Below the pieces are notes generated by a model, which saw only the letters and a list, made by a program, of their open reading frames with translations, made no database searches and was not told the origin of the DNA. The translations under genes were made by a program, and so were the position numbers. Source: Arthrobacter zhaoxinii (GTDB lineage: Bacteria; Actinomycetota; Actinomycetes; Actinomycetales; Micrococcaceae). From it: DNA of 64,000 nt. The stretch covers positions 110,136-174,135 of the forward strand of contig NZ_JANFLT010000007.1 in the NCBI RefSeq assembly GCF_024385505.1, read 5' to 3'. How positions within the stretch are numbered: the stretch's first letter is position 1; the number at the start of each line of letters is the position of its first letter. Positions 35,405-43,972 of this stretch are shown here, one piece after another.

Positions 35405-36805
35405 CTAGGCCCGCGGTGCGTGCGTGGCGGTGACCCAGCGCAGCAGCGAGTACAGCAGCTGCGAAGCGCCGGGCATAAAGCCGGATCCATGGTGGTAGAC
35501 CGGGTCCATCGTGGTCACCAGCAGGCGGGCCGGCTGGTTCACCTCGTCCACGTACAGCAGTGAGCCGGACTCGGCGCCGTCCTCTTCCATCACCACCAGC
35601 GAGCGGGCCCCGGGGCGCGGATGCAGCAGTCCATGGTGGTGCCAGGACACGGACCACGGGGTGAAGAACTCCCACAGGGAATCCTCGGGCAGCCGCAGCC
35701 GGGTGCCGTTGTCCTCACCGGTGCGCCACATCCAGAACACCGTGGGGCGGAAGCTGTACCCGATGCCGGGCAGCCACTGCTCCACCTTGTTCTCCCCCAG
35801 CACGATGACGGTTTTTCCGGGGTCCTGCAGTGCCGCGAGGATCGCGGGCACAAAGCGGGCGAGCTGGCCCTGATGCAGCCGGTCGCTGACTATCACTACG
35901 TCCAGGCCTGCGAGCGCGGAGGGATCGGCGTCCGGCAGATAGACGGATTCCAGCCGGTAGGGTGCCAGGGCCGGATCGGCCAGGGTGCGCAGTGCCGGAA
36001 AGGTGCCGCCGTGGAGCAGCCCGATCCGCGGTGCGGCCTGCCCCGCCTCGCGAGCGGCGGCGGCCGGGCGGGTAGCAGCGGTGTCCGGGCGAGCGCCCGC
36101 GGCCGGGCGGATGCCGGCGACGGCAGCTACCGGTCCCGCTGGCTTCAGCTCAACCGTGTCCCGCACTCCGCCCCCGAGCCAGTCCACCAGGTTCGGGCCG
36201 AGCACCCGGGTGGAATATCCGTCATCGCTGAAGCTCTCCAGGTCATTGCCGCCGTGGACCAGCACCTCCCCGTTCCCCAGCGGATAGCTGTAGTCCAGCG
36301 GAAGCGCGTACTGCCCGATCCCGGTCACCAGGGAAGCTTCCGCAGGCAGATCCAGGTGATAGCCGCGGCCGTAGAACCCGGCGACGCCGATCTCCTCCAG
36401 CCGCTCATAGCTGTGGGTTCCGGGCACGCCGGTGCGGTAGTGCAGGTCCCGGTAGTCGATACCCTTCCAGACCGGGTGCGGAAAGACCGGATGCGGCCGG
36501 ACGTCCTGCGGACCGCGGAATTCCAGCTTGCGCCAGGCCGCCAGCCCGTCGATGAACGGCTTCACCACCTGCCCGTTGACCAGCACCCGGCCGCCGGACC
36601 GGACGAATCCGGTCAGTGCGTCACGGTGCCTGCCGAGCAGGACGTGGTCCACTCCGCCGCTGATCACCAGCCCGTCCGCTGCAAGGATCCGGACCCGGGC
36701 GGCGTCGTCGTCGAGGTCGTAGGCGTCAACGTCCTCGATCGCGCCGCGCCAGGTGGTGTCGGCGGCACCGCGCATGGGGGTACCGCCGATTAGACGAAGA
36801 ATCAC
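35405..36805 (-). CDS. Siderophore-operon protein with glutamine-amidotransferase-like folds
   Basis: 466 aa. The N-terminal half (VISGGVDHVLLGRH, GGRVLVNGQVVKPF, NGEVLVHGGNDLESF) and the C-terminal half (IGLLHGGTFPALRTL, DVVIVSDRLHQGQL, GKTVIVLGENKVEQWLPG) each resemble a class I amidotransferase/Rossmann-like domain, joined by an Ala/Pro/Arg-rich linker at about 225-265. No catalytic Cys nucleophile elbow is evident. It is the last gene of the ABC operon; its GTG start overlaps the ATPase stop (GTGA). Function unknown; a role in handling the imported iron chelate is inferred from position. Confidence 0.6.
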   Translation of the reverse strand: MILRLIGGTPMRGAADTTWRGAIEDVDAYDLDDDAARVRILAADGLVISGGVDHVLLGRHRDALTGFVRSGGRVLVNGQVVKPFIDGLAAWRKLEFRGPQDVRPHPVFPHPVWKGIDYRDLHYRTGVPGTHSYERLEEIGVAGFYGRGYHLDLPAEASLVTGIGQYALPLDYSYPLGNGEVLVHGGNDLESFSDDGYSTRVLGPNLVDWLGGGVRDTVELKPAGPVAAVAGIRPAAGARPDTAATRPAAAAREAGQAAPRIGLLHGGTFPALRTLADPALAPYRLESVYLPDADPSALAGLDVVIVSDRLHQGQLARFVPAILAALQDPGKTVIVLGENKVEQWLPGIGYSFRPTVFWMWRTGEDNGTRLRLPEDSLWEFFTPWSVSWHHHGLLHPRPGARSLVVMEEDGAESGSLLYVDEVNQPARLLVTTMDPVYHHGSGFMPGASQLLYSLLRWVTATHAPRA

Positions 36806-37704
36806 GGGGTGTCCTTTCCAAAGGGGATTCGTAGTTCCACCGGTGTCGGCACCCCGACTGCACCGGGCACCGGGCAGGCCCGGCAGGACGGGCCAAAGTC
36901 CGGCACCGCGATCACGCGTTGCCCGGATACCGTGTCGACCTTCGGGGTGCAGATGGGCAGGCCGTAGACCTCGGACAGGGCCGCGCCGGTGAGCAGCTCC
37001 TCGGTGGGACCCCAGCGGACGTCATGGCTGCCGACAAACAGCAGCGCGTTGCGGGACACGTGCAGCGCGTGGTCGGGATGGTGGGTGGTCATGATGATGC
37101 CCATGCCCTCCGCAGCCAGTCCGGTGAGCACGCTCAGCACGCGGGACTGGTTGTTCAGGTCCAGTGCTGAAGCCGGTTCGTCCAGGATCAGCAGTTCGCA
37201 GCCGGAGGCCACAGCCCGGGCAATCAGCACCAGCTGCCGCTGCCCGCCGGAGAGGGTGGAATAGTCGCGTCCGGCCCAGCCACCCACGCCCACCCGCTCC
37301 ATGGCGGCGTCGGCGGCGTCGTGGTCCTCGCGGCGCGGAGTCTGGTAGGCACGCAGGTGCCGGGTGCGGCCCATCAGCACCATCTCGGCGACGGAAAAGG
37401 ACGGGCCGGCTCCGTGGTCCTGCGGCACGTAGCCGATGCCGGTGGCTCCGTGAACCTGGCCCTCCCGAGGTGCCAGCAGCCCGGACAGGCATTTGAGCAG
37501 CGTGGTCTTGCCCCGCGCGTTGGGGCCGAGGATGGAGAGGATTTCCCCGCGCTCCAGGGAAAAGCCGAGGTTCCGGAAGAGCCACGGGCGCACCCGGGAG
37601 TAGCGGAAGCCCAGATCGGTGGCCTGCAGAAGCGGCGCAGAGTCGGCCGAGTTTCCGGAAACGAGGTTCCCGGAAACCGCACCGGGCGTGGAAAGGGCGG
37701 TCAT
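36802..37704 (-). CDS. ABC transporter ATP-binding protein, iron-siderophore type
   Basis: 300 aa. Walker A GPNARGKTT (about 64-72), ABC signature LSGGQRQ (near 165), Walker B LLILDEP and the H-loop TTHHPDHALH are present, as in FecE/FepC/BtuD. The C-terminal extension (SCRACPVPGAVG) has two Cys. Overlaps the permease stop by ATGA and the downstream gene by GTGA, so the operon is translationally coupled. Confidence 0.92.
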   Translation of the reverse strand: MTALSTPGAVSGNLVSGNSADSAPLLQATDLGFRYSRVRPWLFRNLGFSLERGEILSILGPNARGKTTLLKCLSGLLAPREGQVHGATGIGYVPQDHGAGPSFSVAEMVLMGRTRHLRAYQTPRREDHDAADAAMERVGVGGWAGRDYSTLSGGQRQLVLIARAVASGCELLILDEPASALDLNNQSRVLSVLTGLAAEGMGIIMTTHHPDHALHVSRNALLFVGSHDVRWGPTEELLTGAALSEVYGLPICTPKVDTVSGQRVIAVPDFGPSCRACPVPGAVGVPTPVELRIPFGKDTP

Positions 37705-38816
37705 GAGAGTTCGGCTTTCTTCTGCGAACGGGCCAGCAGCAGCACAAACACCGGCGCGCCGATGATGGCGGTCAGGATGCCCAGCGGCAGTTCACTGCTG
37801 CTGATGGAGCGGCTGAGCGTATCGATGAGCATCAGATAGGTCCCGCCCAGCAGCAGCGACGCCGGCAGCAGGATCCGGTGGTCCGGCCCCACCCAGAGCC
37901 GGGCCAGGTGCGGAACCACCAGACCCACCCAGCCGACGGCTCCGGCCACCGCCACGGTGCCGGCGGTCATCAGGGCGACCGCACACAGCAGCACCACCCG
38001 CGAGCGGTGCGGATTCACACCCAGGGCGGCGGCGTCGTCGTCGCCCAGCGACAGGACATTGAGCCGCCAGCGCAGGGCGAGGACCACCACCGCACCCACG
38101 GCCACCGGGACGAGTGCGGTTAGCACTTTGTCATAGCTGGCGGCGGCAATGGAGCCGAGCAGCCAGTGCACAATCGAGGGCAGTTCGGAGTAGGGGTCGG
38201 CCAGGTAGGTCATGAAGGAAACCAGCGCGTTGAAGAACGCTGCCACCACAATCCCGCCCAGGACGATCATCAGCATCGCGTTGTCCCGGCCGCCCAGCCG
38301 GCCCAGCAGCAGGACCCCGGCGAGGGCGGCCAGCCCGAAGCCGAAGGCGCCGCCGACCATCCAGCCGCCGGACAGCCCGAGGGTCAGGACCAGCACGCCG
38401 CCGAAGGACGCCCCGGCGGTGACCCCGATGATGTCCGGACTGACCAGCGGATTGCGGAACAGCGCCTGCAGGCACGCGCCGCCGAGCGAAAGCGCACCGC
38501 CCACCAGGAAGGCCAGCAGGACGCGCGGCAGCCGGACGTCCAGGACCACGGTGGCTTCCTGTTCGGTCCAGGTCCGGCGGAGCATCCCGTCGCCGCCAAA
38601 GAGGGCGGTGACTTCGTTGAACAGGATGCGCAGGATTTCGTTCGGCGGCACCCAGAACCGTCCGGCGGCCATGGAGACCAGGGCCACTGCGCACAGGATC
38701 AGGGCGCAGAGCGGCAGGATGTACCGGCGGTGCCGGGACGACGACGTCGGCGCATCAGCGGCGGGAGAAGCGGCGGACACGGTGGGCACCTCAGCGGCGG
38801 AAGACGTCGTAGCCAA
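37701..38816 (-). CDS. FecCD-family siderophore permease
   Basis: 371 aa from a TTG at 38816, which lies within the preceding gene; a GTG at 38789 just after that gene's stop is an equally credible start. Ten or so transmembrane helices, with LGGACLQALFRNPLVSPDIIG and GWVGLVVPHLARLWVGPDHR (the ATPase-coupling region) typical of FecCD permeases. A single permease subunit implies a homodimer. Confidence 0.92.
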   Translation of the reverse strand: MATTSSAAEVPTVSAASPAADAPTSSSRHRRYILPLCALILCAVALVSMAAGRFWVPPNEILRILFNEVTALFGGDGMLRRTWTEQEATVVLDVRLPRVLLAFLVGGALSLGGACLQALFRNPLVSPDIIGVTAGASFGGVLVLTLGLSGGWMVGGAFGFGLAALAGVLLLGRLGGRDNAMLMIVLGGIVVAAFFNALVSFMTYLADPYSELPSIVHWLLGSIAAASYDKVLTALVPVAVGAVVVLALRWRLNVLSLGDDDAAALGVNPHRSRVVLLCAVALMTAGTVAVAGAVGWVGLVVPHLARLWVGPDHRILLPASLLLGGTYLMLIDTLSRSISSSELPLGILTAIIGAPVFVLLLARSQKKAELS

Positions 38817-39927
38817 CGCTGGCCCCGTTCAGGTCCAGCCGCAGGGCGGCGTCGATCTGGGCATCGGATACCTCGTACCCGTAGAGGTACGCGATCTTTT
38901 CCTTCATGGCCGCTCGCAGTGTGTTCGTGGCCCGGCCGGGATGGAAGACCTCCGCGGCCCACTGCCACATCAGCGGTGATTCGGCGCAGGGAACCTCCCA
39001 GCGGTACCCGCCCAGGGGTGCCTTGTAGACCCGGCGGTTCTTCACTGCCGACACGGATGCCAGGGCGGGATCCGCGTAGACCTCCGCCGGGGTGCGGGCG
39101 TCGAAGCCGCCCAGGGTGATGACTTCGGGGTCCCACTCGATCAGCTGTTCCGCACTGACCACGTTCTCCGCCGAGAGATTCTCCGCCGCCATATTCCGCC
39201 CGCCGGCCAGCTCCATCCAGTAGTGCATGTAGGAGGACTTGTTGGAAGCCGAGTAGCCGTCGCCGGACTGGCCCAAATGGACCACGCGTACGGGTTGTGA
39301 AACTGCGGAGAGTTCATCCTGCAGCCGGGCGATCTCGGTATGCATCCAGTCCACAATCTCGGTGCCGCGCTCGGGCTTGCCGAGGATGGTGGAGAACAGC
39401 GACATCCAGGTTTCCAGGTATTCCTGCGTGCCGTAGAGCAGGCAGACGGTCTTGAAACCGGCGTTTTCCAGCGGCTCCACGAGTCCGGCGCCCTGGTCCG
39501 CCCACTGGAACACGACGTCGGGTTCCAGCGCGGTGATGGTTTCGATGTTGGGGGTGAAGCTCGACGGCGAGATGGTGGTGGTGCTTTTCGATTCGGGGAA
39601 CATCTCTCCGAACAGGCCCTGCCGGTTGGCCTGCAGCGTGGATTCGTTGATGCCTACGATCTTTGCGTAGCCGCCGTCCACCGCCGCCAGCATGGATGGG
39701 GAGGGAATGACCGTGGTGGCGATCTTCTGCACCGGGGCGTCGAAGGACACCTTGACGCCGCGCATATCCGTCACCGTAAAACCACCGGACCCTGCCGCAC
39801 CGGCCGCGCCCGCAGTACCGACAGTGTCACGGGAGGAGCAGGCTCCGAGGGCAAGCGCGGCCAGGCCGAGCCCCCCGCCCAGCAGGGCGCGACGTGACGG
39901 AAATGCGGGAATGGTGGACCGGGACAA
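38791..39927 (-). CDS. Iron-siderophore substrate-binding lipoprotein
   Basis: 378 aa from a TTG start with AGGAA 8 nt upstream. The N-terminus has a twin-arginine-like SRRALLGG and lipobox ALGAC (Cys30), so Tat export and lipidation are likely. The helical-backbone class III binding fold follows (VQKIATTVIPSPSML, ALEPDVVFQWADQ, LIEWDPEVITLGGFD). It captures the ferric chelate for the FecCD/ATPase pair. The first gene of a four-gene leftward operon, directly behind an iron box. Confidence 0.92.
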   Translation of the reverse strand: MSRSTIPAFPSRRALLGGGLGLAALALGACSSRDTVGTAGAAGAAGSGGFTVTDMRGVKVSFDAPVQKIATTVIPSPSMLAAVDGGYAKIVGINESTLQANRQGLFGEMFPESKSTTTISPSSFTPNIETITALEPDVVFQWADQGAGLVEPLENAGFKTVCLLYGTQEYLETWMSLFSTILGKPERGTEIVDWMHTEIARLQDELSAVSQPVRVVHLGQSGDGYSASNKSSYMHYWMELAGGRNMAAENLSAENVVSAEQLIEWDPEVITLGGFDARTPAEVYADPALASVSAVKNRRVYKAPLGGYRWEVPCAESPLMWQWAAEVFHPGRATNTLRAAMKEKIAYLYGYEVSDAQIDAALRLDLNGASVGYDVFRR

Positions 39928-39942
39928 CGGTGTTCCTATCGC

Positions 39943-39961
39943 TCAGGTAAGCCTCGCCTCA
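39943..39961. promoter_or_regulatory. DtxR/IdeR-type iron box
   Basis: TCAGGTAAGCCTCGCCTCA matches the 19-bp consensus TTAGGTTAGCCTAACCTAA at 14 of 19 positions by my count, keeping the AGGT/CCT half-site cores. It ends 16 bp before the TTG start of the siderophore-binding gene, so bound repressor would block transcription when iron is replete. Confidence 0.78.
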
Positions 39962-40118
39962 GCGAGGGATGACCTAAACATCAGAGCACACCGGAACGTA
40001 TTACAGCATATTTATATGCCCTAATTATTGGGTGGGATATCTCACGCATTCCAGGGGCGCCACCCTGTTCCGTCCCGGAGTTATGATCACGCCCGCGCGG
40101 TAAAAACACCGCCGCCGG

Positions 40119-41675
40119 CTACGGCAGTTTCCCTGCCATCCGCTGGCGGATCTGCACGCTGGCGTCGTTCAGCCCGGTGATGCGTACTTCGGTTCCGCGC
40201 CGCCGGTATTTCTCCGTTACGGCGTCCAGGGCGGCCACGGTGGAGGCATCCCAGACGTGGGAGCCGCTCAGGTCGATGACCACATTCGGCGGGTCGAGGA
40301 CGTACTCGAACTGCGAGTAGAGGTCATTCGAGGAGGCGAAGAACAGCTCGCCGTTGACCGTGTAGACGGCGGTGGCCTCGGCGTCGTTCCCGGTGAGCGT
40401 GCGGTCCACGGTGACGAAGTGCGCCACCCGGCGGGCGAACAGCACCATGGCCACAAGCACGCCGACGCCGACGCCGCTGGCCAGGTTGTTGGTCCAGACC
40501 GTCACGGCCACGGTGGCCAGCATGACGGCGGTTTCGCTCTTGGGCATCATCTTCAGCGTGGAGGGGCGGATGCTGTGCCAGTCGAAGCTGGTCACGGCCA
40601 CGAAGATCATGACGGCCACCAGGGCGGCCATGGGAATGAGCGCCACAACGTCTCCGAGGACCACCACGAGGAGGAGCAGGAAGACACCGGCGAGGAAGGT
40701 GGAAATCCGGGTCCGGGCACCGGAGCCCTTCACGTTGATCATGGTCTGGCCGATCATCGCGCAGCCGCCCATGCCGCCGAAGAAGCCCGTGACAAGGTTG
40801 GCCGCGCCCTGGCCCCAGGCCTCCCGGGTCTTGTTGGAGCGGGTGTCGGTGACGTCGTCCACCAGTTTGGCCGTCATCAGCGATTCCAGCAGGCCCACAA
40901 AGGCGACGGCCAGCGCGTACGGGAAGATCACCTCCAGGGTGGCCAGGCTGAAGGGAACATCGGGCAGCAGCAGGGACGGCAGGCTGTCCGGCAGTTCGCC
41001 CTTGTCCCCCACGGTCGGGACGGTGACGGACGCGGCCACCGTGATCGCCGTGATGACGACGATGGCCACCAGCGACGCCGGCACCGCCGTCGTCAGCCGC
41101 GGCAGTCCGAAGACGATGAGCAGCCCAAGGGCCGTGAGCGGATAGACCAGCCAGGGCACGCCCAGCAGCTCGGGCACCTGGGCGATGAAGATGAGGATGG
41201 CCAGCGCGTTGACGAAGCCCACCATGACCTGCCGCGGGATGAACCGCAGCAGCTTCGCCACGCCGAGCAGGGCAAGCAGCACCTGGAACACGCCGGCGAG
41301 CAGCACTGCAGCAATCATGTACTGCACGCCGTGGGAGGCCACCAGCGGGGCGATCACCAGGGCGACGGCGCCGGTCGCGGCGGAAATCATGGCCGGGCGG
41401 CCGCCCAGGAAGGAAATGGTGATGGCCATGGTGAAGGCCGAAAACAGGCCGATCCTCGGATCCACCCCGGCGATGACGGAGAAGGCCAGGGCCTCGGGGA
41501 TGAGCGCCAGCGCCACCACCAGCCCGGCCAGAACCTCTGTCTTGAGCAGCTTCGGCGAACGCAGGGTGCGCAGGACTGACTGGCGCTCCTCCGGCGTCAG
41601 CGCCGCCGTCGTTGGCGCCGCGGGCGACGTCGGCTTCGTCGGCTCAGAAGGAGAAAGAACTGGTTTGGTGGCCAC
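40119..41675 (-). CDS. SulP family anion transporter with STAS domain
   Basis: 518 aa, GTG start with CGGAG upstream. Ten or more transmembrane helices spanning about 30-420 with the family segments LVVALALIPEALAFSVIAGV, SFLGGRPAMISAATGAVALV and GFFGGMGGCAMIGQTMINVK. A STAS domain is at about 430-518 (ELFFASSNDLYSQFEYVLDP, VVIDLSGSHVWDASTVAAL). Members carry sulfate, bicarbonate or other anions; no carbonic anhydrase or sulfate gene is adjacent to decide which. Confidence 0.92.
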   Translation of the reverse strand: MATKPVLSPSEPTKPTSPAAPTTAALTPEERQSVLRTLRSPKLLKTEVLAGLVVALALIPEALAFSVIAGVDPRIGLFSAFTMAITISFLGGRPAMISAATGAVALVIAPLVASHGVQYMIAAVLLAGVFQVLLALLGVAKLLRFIPRQVMVGFVNALAILIFIAQVPELLGVPWLVYPLTALGLLIVFGLPRLTTAVPASLVAIVVITAITVAASVTVPTVGDKGELPDSLPSLLLPDVPFSLATLEVIFPYALAVAFVGLLESLMTAKLVDDVTDTRSNKTREAWGQGAANLVTGFFGGMGGCAMIGQTMINVKGSGARTRISTFLAGVFLLLLVVVLGDVVALIPMAALVAVMIFVAVTSFDWHSIRPSTLKMMPKSETAVMLATVAVTVWTNNLASGVGVGVLVAMVLFARRVAHFVTVDRTLTGNDAEATAVYTVNGELFFASSNDLYSQFEYVLDPPNVVIDLSGSHVWDASTVAALDAVTEKYRRRGTEVRITGLNDASVQIRQRMAGKLP

Positions 41676-41801
41676 CGGGCTCCGTTTCGGATGTGGTTTT
41701 CTGCGGCAGGAACTGCCTGGATGTTCAGACGAGCGGGCCCATCTGCGCTCAGGACAGCCCAGCCCAATTTAAGCCCGCCGGCGGGATATCCTGAAACCGT
41801 G

Positions 41802-42707
41802 ATGCAGTCCCCTCTTCCCGTGCGCAACGGAGTCAACGCCACCCGCCTGCGCCTTCCCGGCGAAGGACCGTGGGACACCGCCATGGACTACGTCCTCGAG
41901 CGCTTCGGCCATGTAAACCCGGACGGCATTGTGGACCGGTTCAAGCGCGGTGAAGTGGTGGGCCTGGGCGGCATTCCGCTGACAGCCGCCACTCCCCTGA
42001 CCGAGCACACCTTCATCTGGTATTACCGGGAGCTGCCGCCCGAAGAGCGGATCCCGGTGGAGATCGGCATCCTGCACCAGGACGACGACCTGCTGGTGGT
42101 CGACAAACCGCACTTCCTGCCGACGACGCCGGGCGGCATGTATGTGGCCGAGTCTGCCCTGGTGCGGCTGCGGGTCCAGCTGGAGATTCCGGACCTGATT
42201 CCCATGCACCGGCTGGACCGCATGACCGCGGGGGTGCTGCTGTTCTCCACGAACCCGGAGACCCGGGGGAAATACCAGACACTGTTCGAGAAGCGCCGGA
42301 TCAGCAAGGAATACGAGGCGGTGGCTCCGGTCCGGGAGGACCTCGAGCTGCCGAGGATTGTGCGCAGCCGGATGATCAAGTCCCGCACCTATCTGCTGGC
42401 CCAGGAAATTGAGGGGGAGCCGAACGCGGAAACCCGGATCGAGCTGCTGGAGAGCCGCGGCGGGCTCGGCCGCTACCGGCTGCTGCCGCACACCGGCAAG
42501 ACCCATCAGCTGCGGGTGCATATGGCCTCGCAGGGCATCGGGATCCTGAACGATTCGTTCTACCCGGAACTGCTGCCCCAGGCGCCGGACGACTATGCCA
42601 AGCCGCTGCAGCTGCTGGCGCGGTCCGTGCAGTTCACCGATCCGCTGACCCGCCAGCCGGTCGAGTACCGCAGCCAACTTTCCTTGGACGCTTTCCCAGG
42701 CGCCTAG
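41802..42707 (+). CDS. RluA-family pseudouridine synthase
   Basis: 301 aa from ATG 41802. The catalytic motif HRLDRMTAG has nucleophilic Asp139. VVDKPHFLPTTP and the C-terminal GRYRLLPHTGKTHQLRVHM complete the RluA fold. It isomerises uridine to pseudouridine in rRNA or tRNA; the RNA target is not deducible. The frame stays open to 41691 without a start signal. Confidence 0.92.
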   Translation: MQSPLPVRNGVNATRLRLPGEGPWDTAMDYVLERFGHVNPDGIVDRFKRGEVVGLGGIPLTAATPLTEHTFIWYYRELPPEERIPVEIGILHQDDDLLVVDKPHFLPTTPGGMYVAESALVRLRVQLEIPDLIPMHRLDRMTAGVLLFSTNPETRGKYQTLFEKRRISKEYEAVAPVREDLELPRIVRSRMIKSRTYLLAQEIEGEPNAETRIELLESRGGLGRYRLLPHTGKTHQLRVHMASQGIGILNDSFYPELLPQAPDDYAKPLQLLARSVQFTDPLTRQPVEYRSQLSLDAFPGA

Positions 42708-42733
42708 GCCGTCCCTTTACGGCAGCCGGCCTT

Positions 42734-43039
42734 CTACAGCACCGTCCAGCGTCCGCGCATCCGCCGGAGCACGCGCAGGTCCTGTCCCTTTGCGACTTCT
42801 TCCACGGCCGCCCGCATGTTGATGGCGGCGCGGCGTGCCCGGGAGTTCTCCACGGACCATTCGTCATCCGGGACCGTAAAGCGGAGGGTGATCCGCGGAA
42901 CCCCGGAAACGATGTCCAGCTGGTTTGCCTCCACATGGTGTGCCGCGGCCAGTGCAGCGACGGCTGTTTCCATCACAGCCTCCGGCGGGTTGCCCGGCTT
43001 CACTCCGAGGATGTTCAACTGGACGCGGAAGGAAGGCAT
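42734..43039 (-). CDS. Small conserved hypothetical protein
   Basis: 101 aa, basic C-terminus (QDLRVLRRMRGRWTVL). Pattern LNILGVKPGNPPEAVMETAV then ITLRFTVPDDEWSVENSRAR suggests an alpha/beta fold. No signal or membrane segment. Function not recognised. Convergent with the pseudouridine synthase. Confidence 0.65.
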   Translation of the reverse strand: MPSFRVQLNILGVKPGNPPEAVMETAVAALAAAHHVEANQLDIVSGVPRITLRFTVPDDEWSVENSRARRAAINMRAAVEEVAKGQDLRVLRRMRGRWTVL

Positions 43040-43229
43040 GGATCCAGCCTAGTGCGGATGCCGGGGGTTCCTGCGACGCCGTTCAGCACCCGGACCGGGC
43101 ACCCCGACCCGGTACCCGAAGGGCCGGACAAGCAGGAGCCGGACACAGACATGGGGCCCGGCGGCAGTCCGTAGACCACTATCGCCGGACCCCATGAGGG
43201 TTTGCGTTGTTGCTTGAGGGCTCGCCGGC

Positions 43230-43679
43230 CTAGACGTCGTCCGGGTTGAAGCCGGCCAGGGGGTCGCCGCCGCGGTGCGCGGGGTCGTCGCTGGCGTCTT
43301 CTTCTTCGCCTGCCATCGGATCGCCGAAGTCGACGTCATTGGCTGCCTCGCCGATGGTCGGCGCATCCGGCGGAATCTGCGTGTCGCCGGTCAGGAAGCG
43401 CTCTTCGGCCGTGTCGTCGCGGAGGGTCTGATCCGAGAGTTCACCGGGTTCGTTCAACGGTGCTTCCTCGCGGATCAGCGGGTCTTCCTGCCAGTTATCC
43501 GGGTTGTCTTCTGCTGCGCCGGGGTACGTGAGGTCTTCAGCGTCCACCAGTTCGTCCTGCTCCAGCAGCTCGTCTTCGGACACCACCGTCAGTTCGTCCG
43601 GCGTGGCAACCGCGGCTACGTCGTCGGCGAGAACCGGATCGTCGCCCAGTTCGGGATCAGGAATGCTCTGCTCGGTCAT
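43230..43679 (-). CDS. Very acidic hypothetical protein
   Basis: 149 aa, dominated by Asp/Glu with few hydrophobic clusters. Segments such as ELVDAEDLTYPGAAEDNPDN and LSDQTLRDDTAEERFLTGDT recur in actinobacterial proteins of unknown function. Probably disordered and cytoplasmic. AAAGG lies 9 nt before the ATG. The ATG overlaps the stop of an uncertain upstream frame (ATGA). Confidence 0.7.
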   Translation of the reverse strand: MTEQSIPDPELGDDPVLADDVAAVATPDELTVVSEDELLEQDELVDAEDLTYPGAAEDNPDNWQEDPLIREEAPLNEPGELSDQTLRDDTAEERFLTGDTQIPPDAPTIGEAANDVDFGDPMAGEEEDASDDPAHRGGDPLAGFNPDDV

Positions 43680-43972
43680 AAACCATGCCTTTCACGTCCG
43701 GTAAACCGGGCCGCCATCGATGCGGCCCATTTAGTAAGCCTACTGATCCTGAAGTCTCCATGCCACCCGGCGTCCGGCTTGGGGGCATCCGCGGTGACGG
43801 GCAGCTCCCGTGATGCCTGCGCCACCGGGGGCTCCGGAGGGGCCTGGAGGAAGGCGGCTTTAATATTTCCCGCGAGCTCTGCGAGCGCGGAAATTTCGTT
43901 GCCGCCGTTCCAGGCCCCGCAGGGGCCACAGAGGTGCCCCGCAGAGGCCAAGGAGAGGCCAAGGGGCCACAC
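43676..43972 (-). CDS. Uncertain 98-codon frame between acyl-CoA dehydrogenase and the acidic protein
   Basis: A GTG immediately after the dehydrogenase stop opens a frame whose second half (ISRLTKWAASMAARFTGRER) is plausibly protein-like and whose TGA overlaps the next ATG (ATGA). The first 30 codons run through a low-complexity GGCC/GAGG stretch and there is no ribosome-binding site, so a real start may be further inside, or the frame may be chance. It otherwise represents the only content of this 293-bp gap. Confidence 0.3.
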   Translation of the reverse strand: MWPLGLSLASAGHLCGPCGAWNGGNEISALAELAGNIKAAFLQAPPEPPVAQASRELPVTADAPKPDAGWHGDFRISRLTKWAASMAARFTGRERHGL

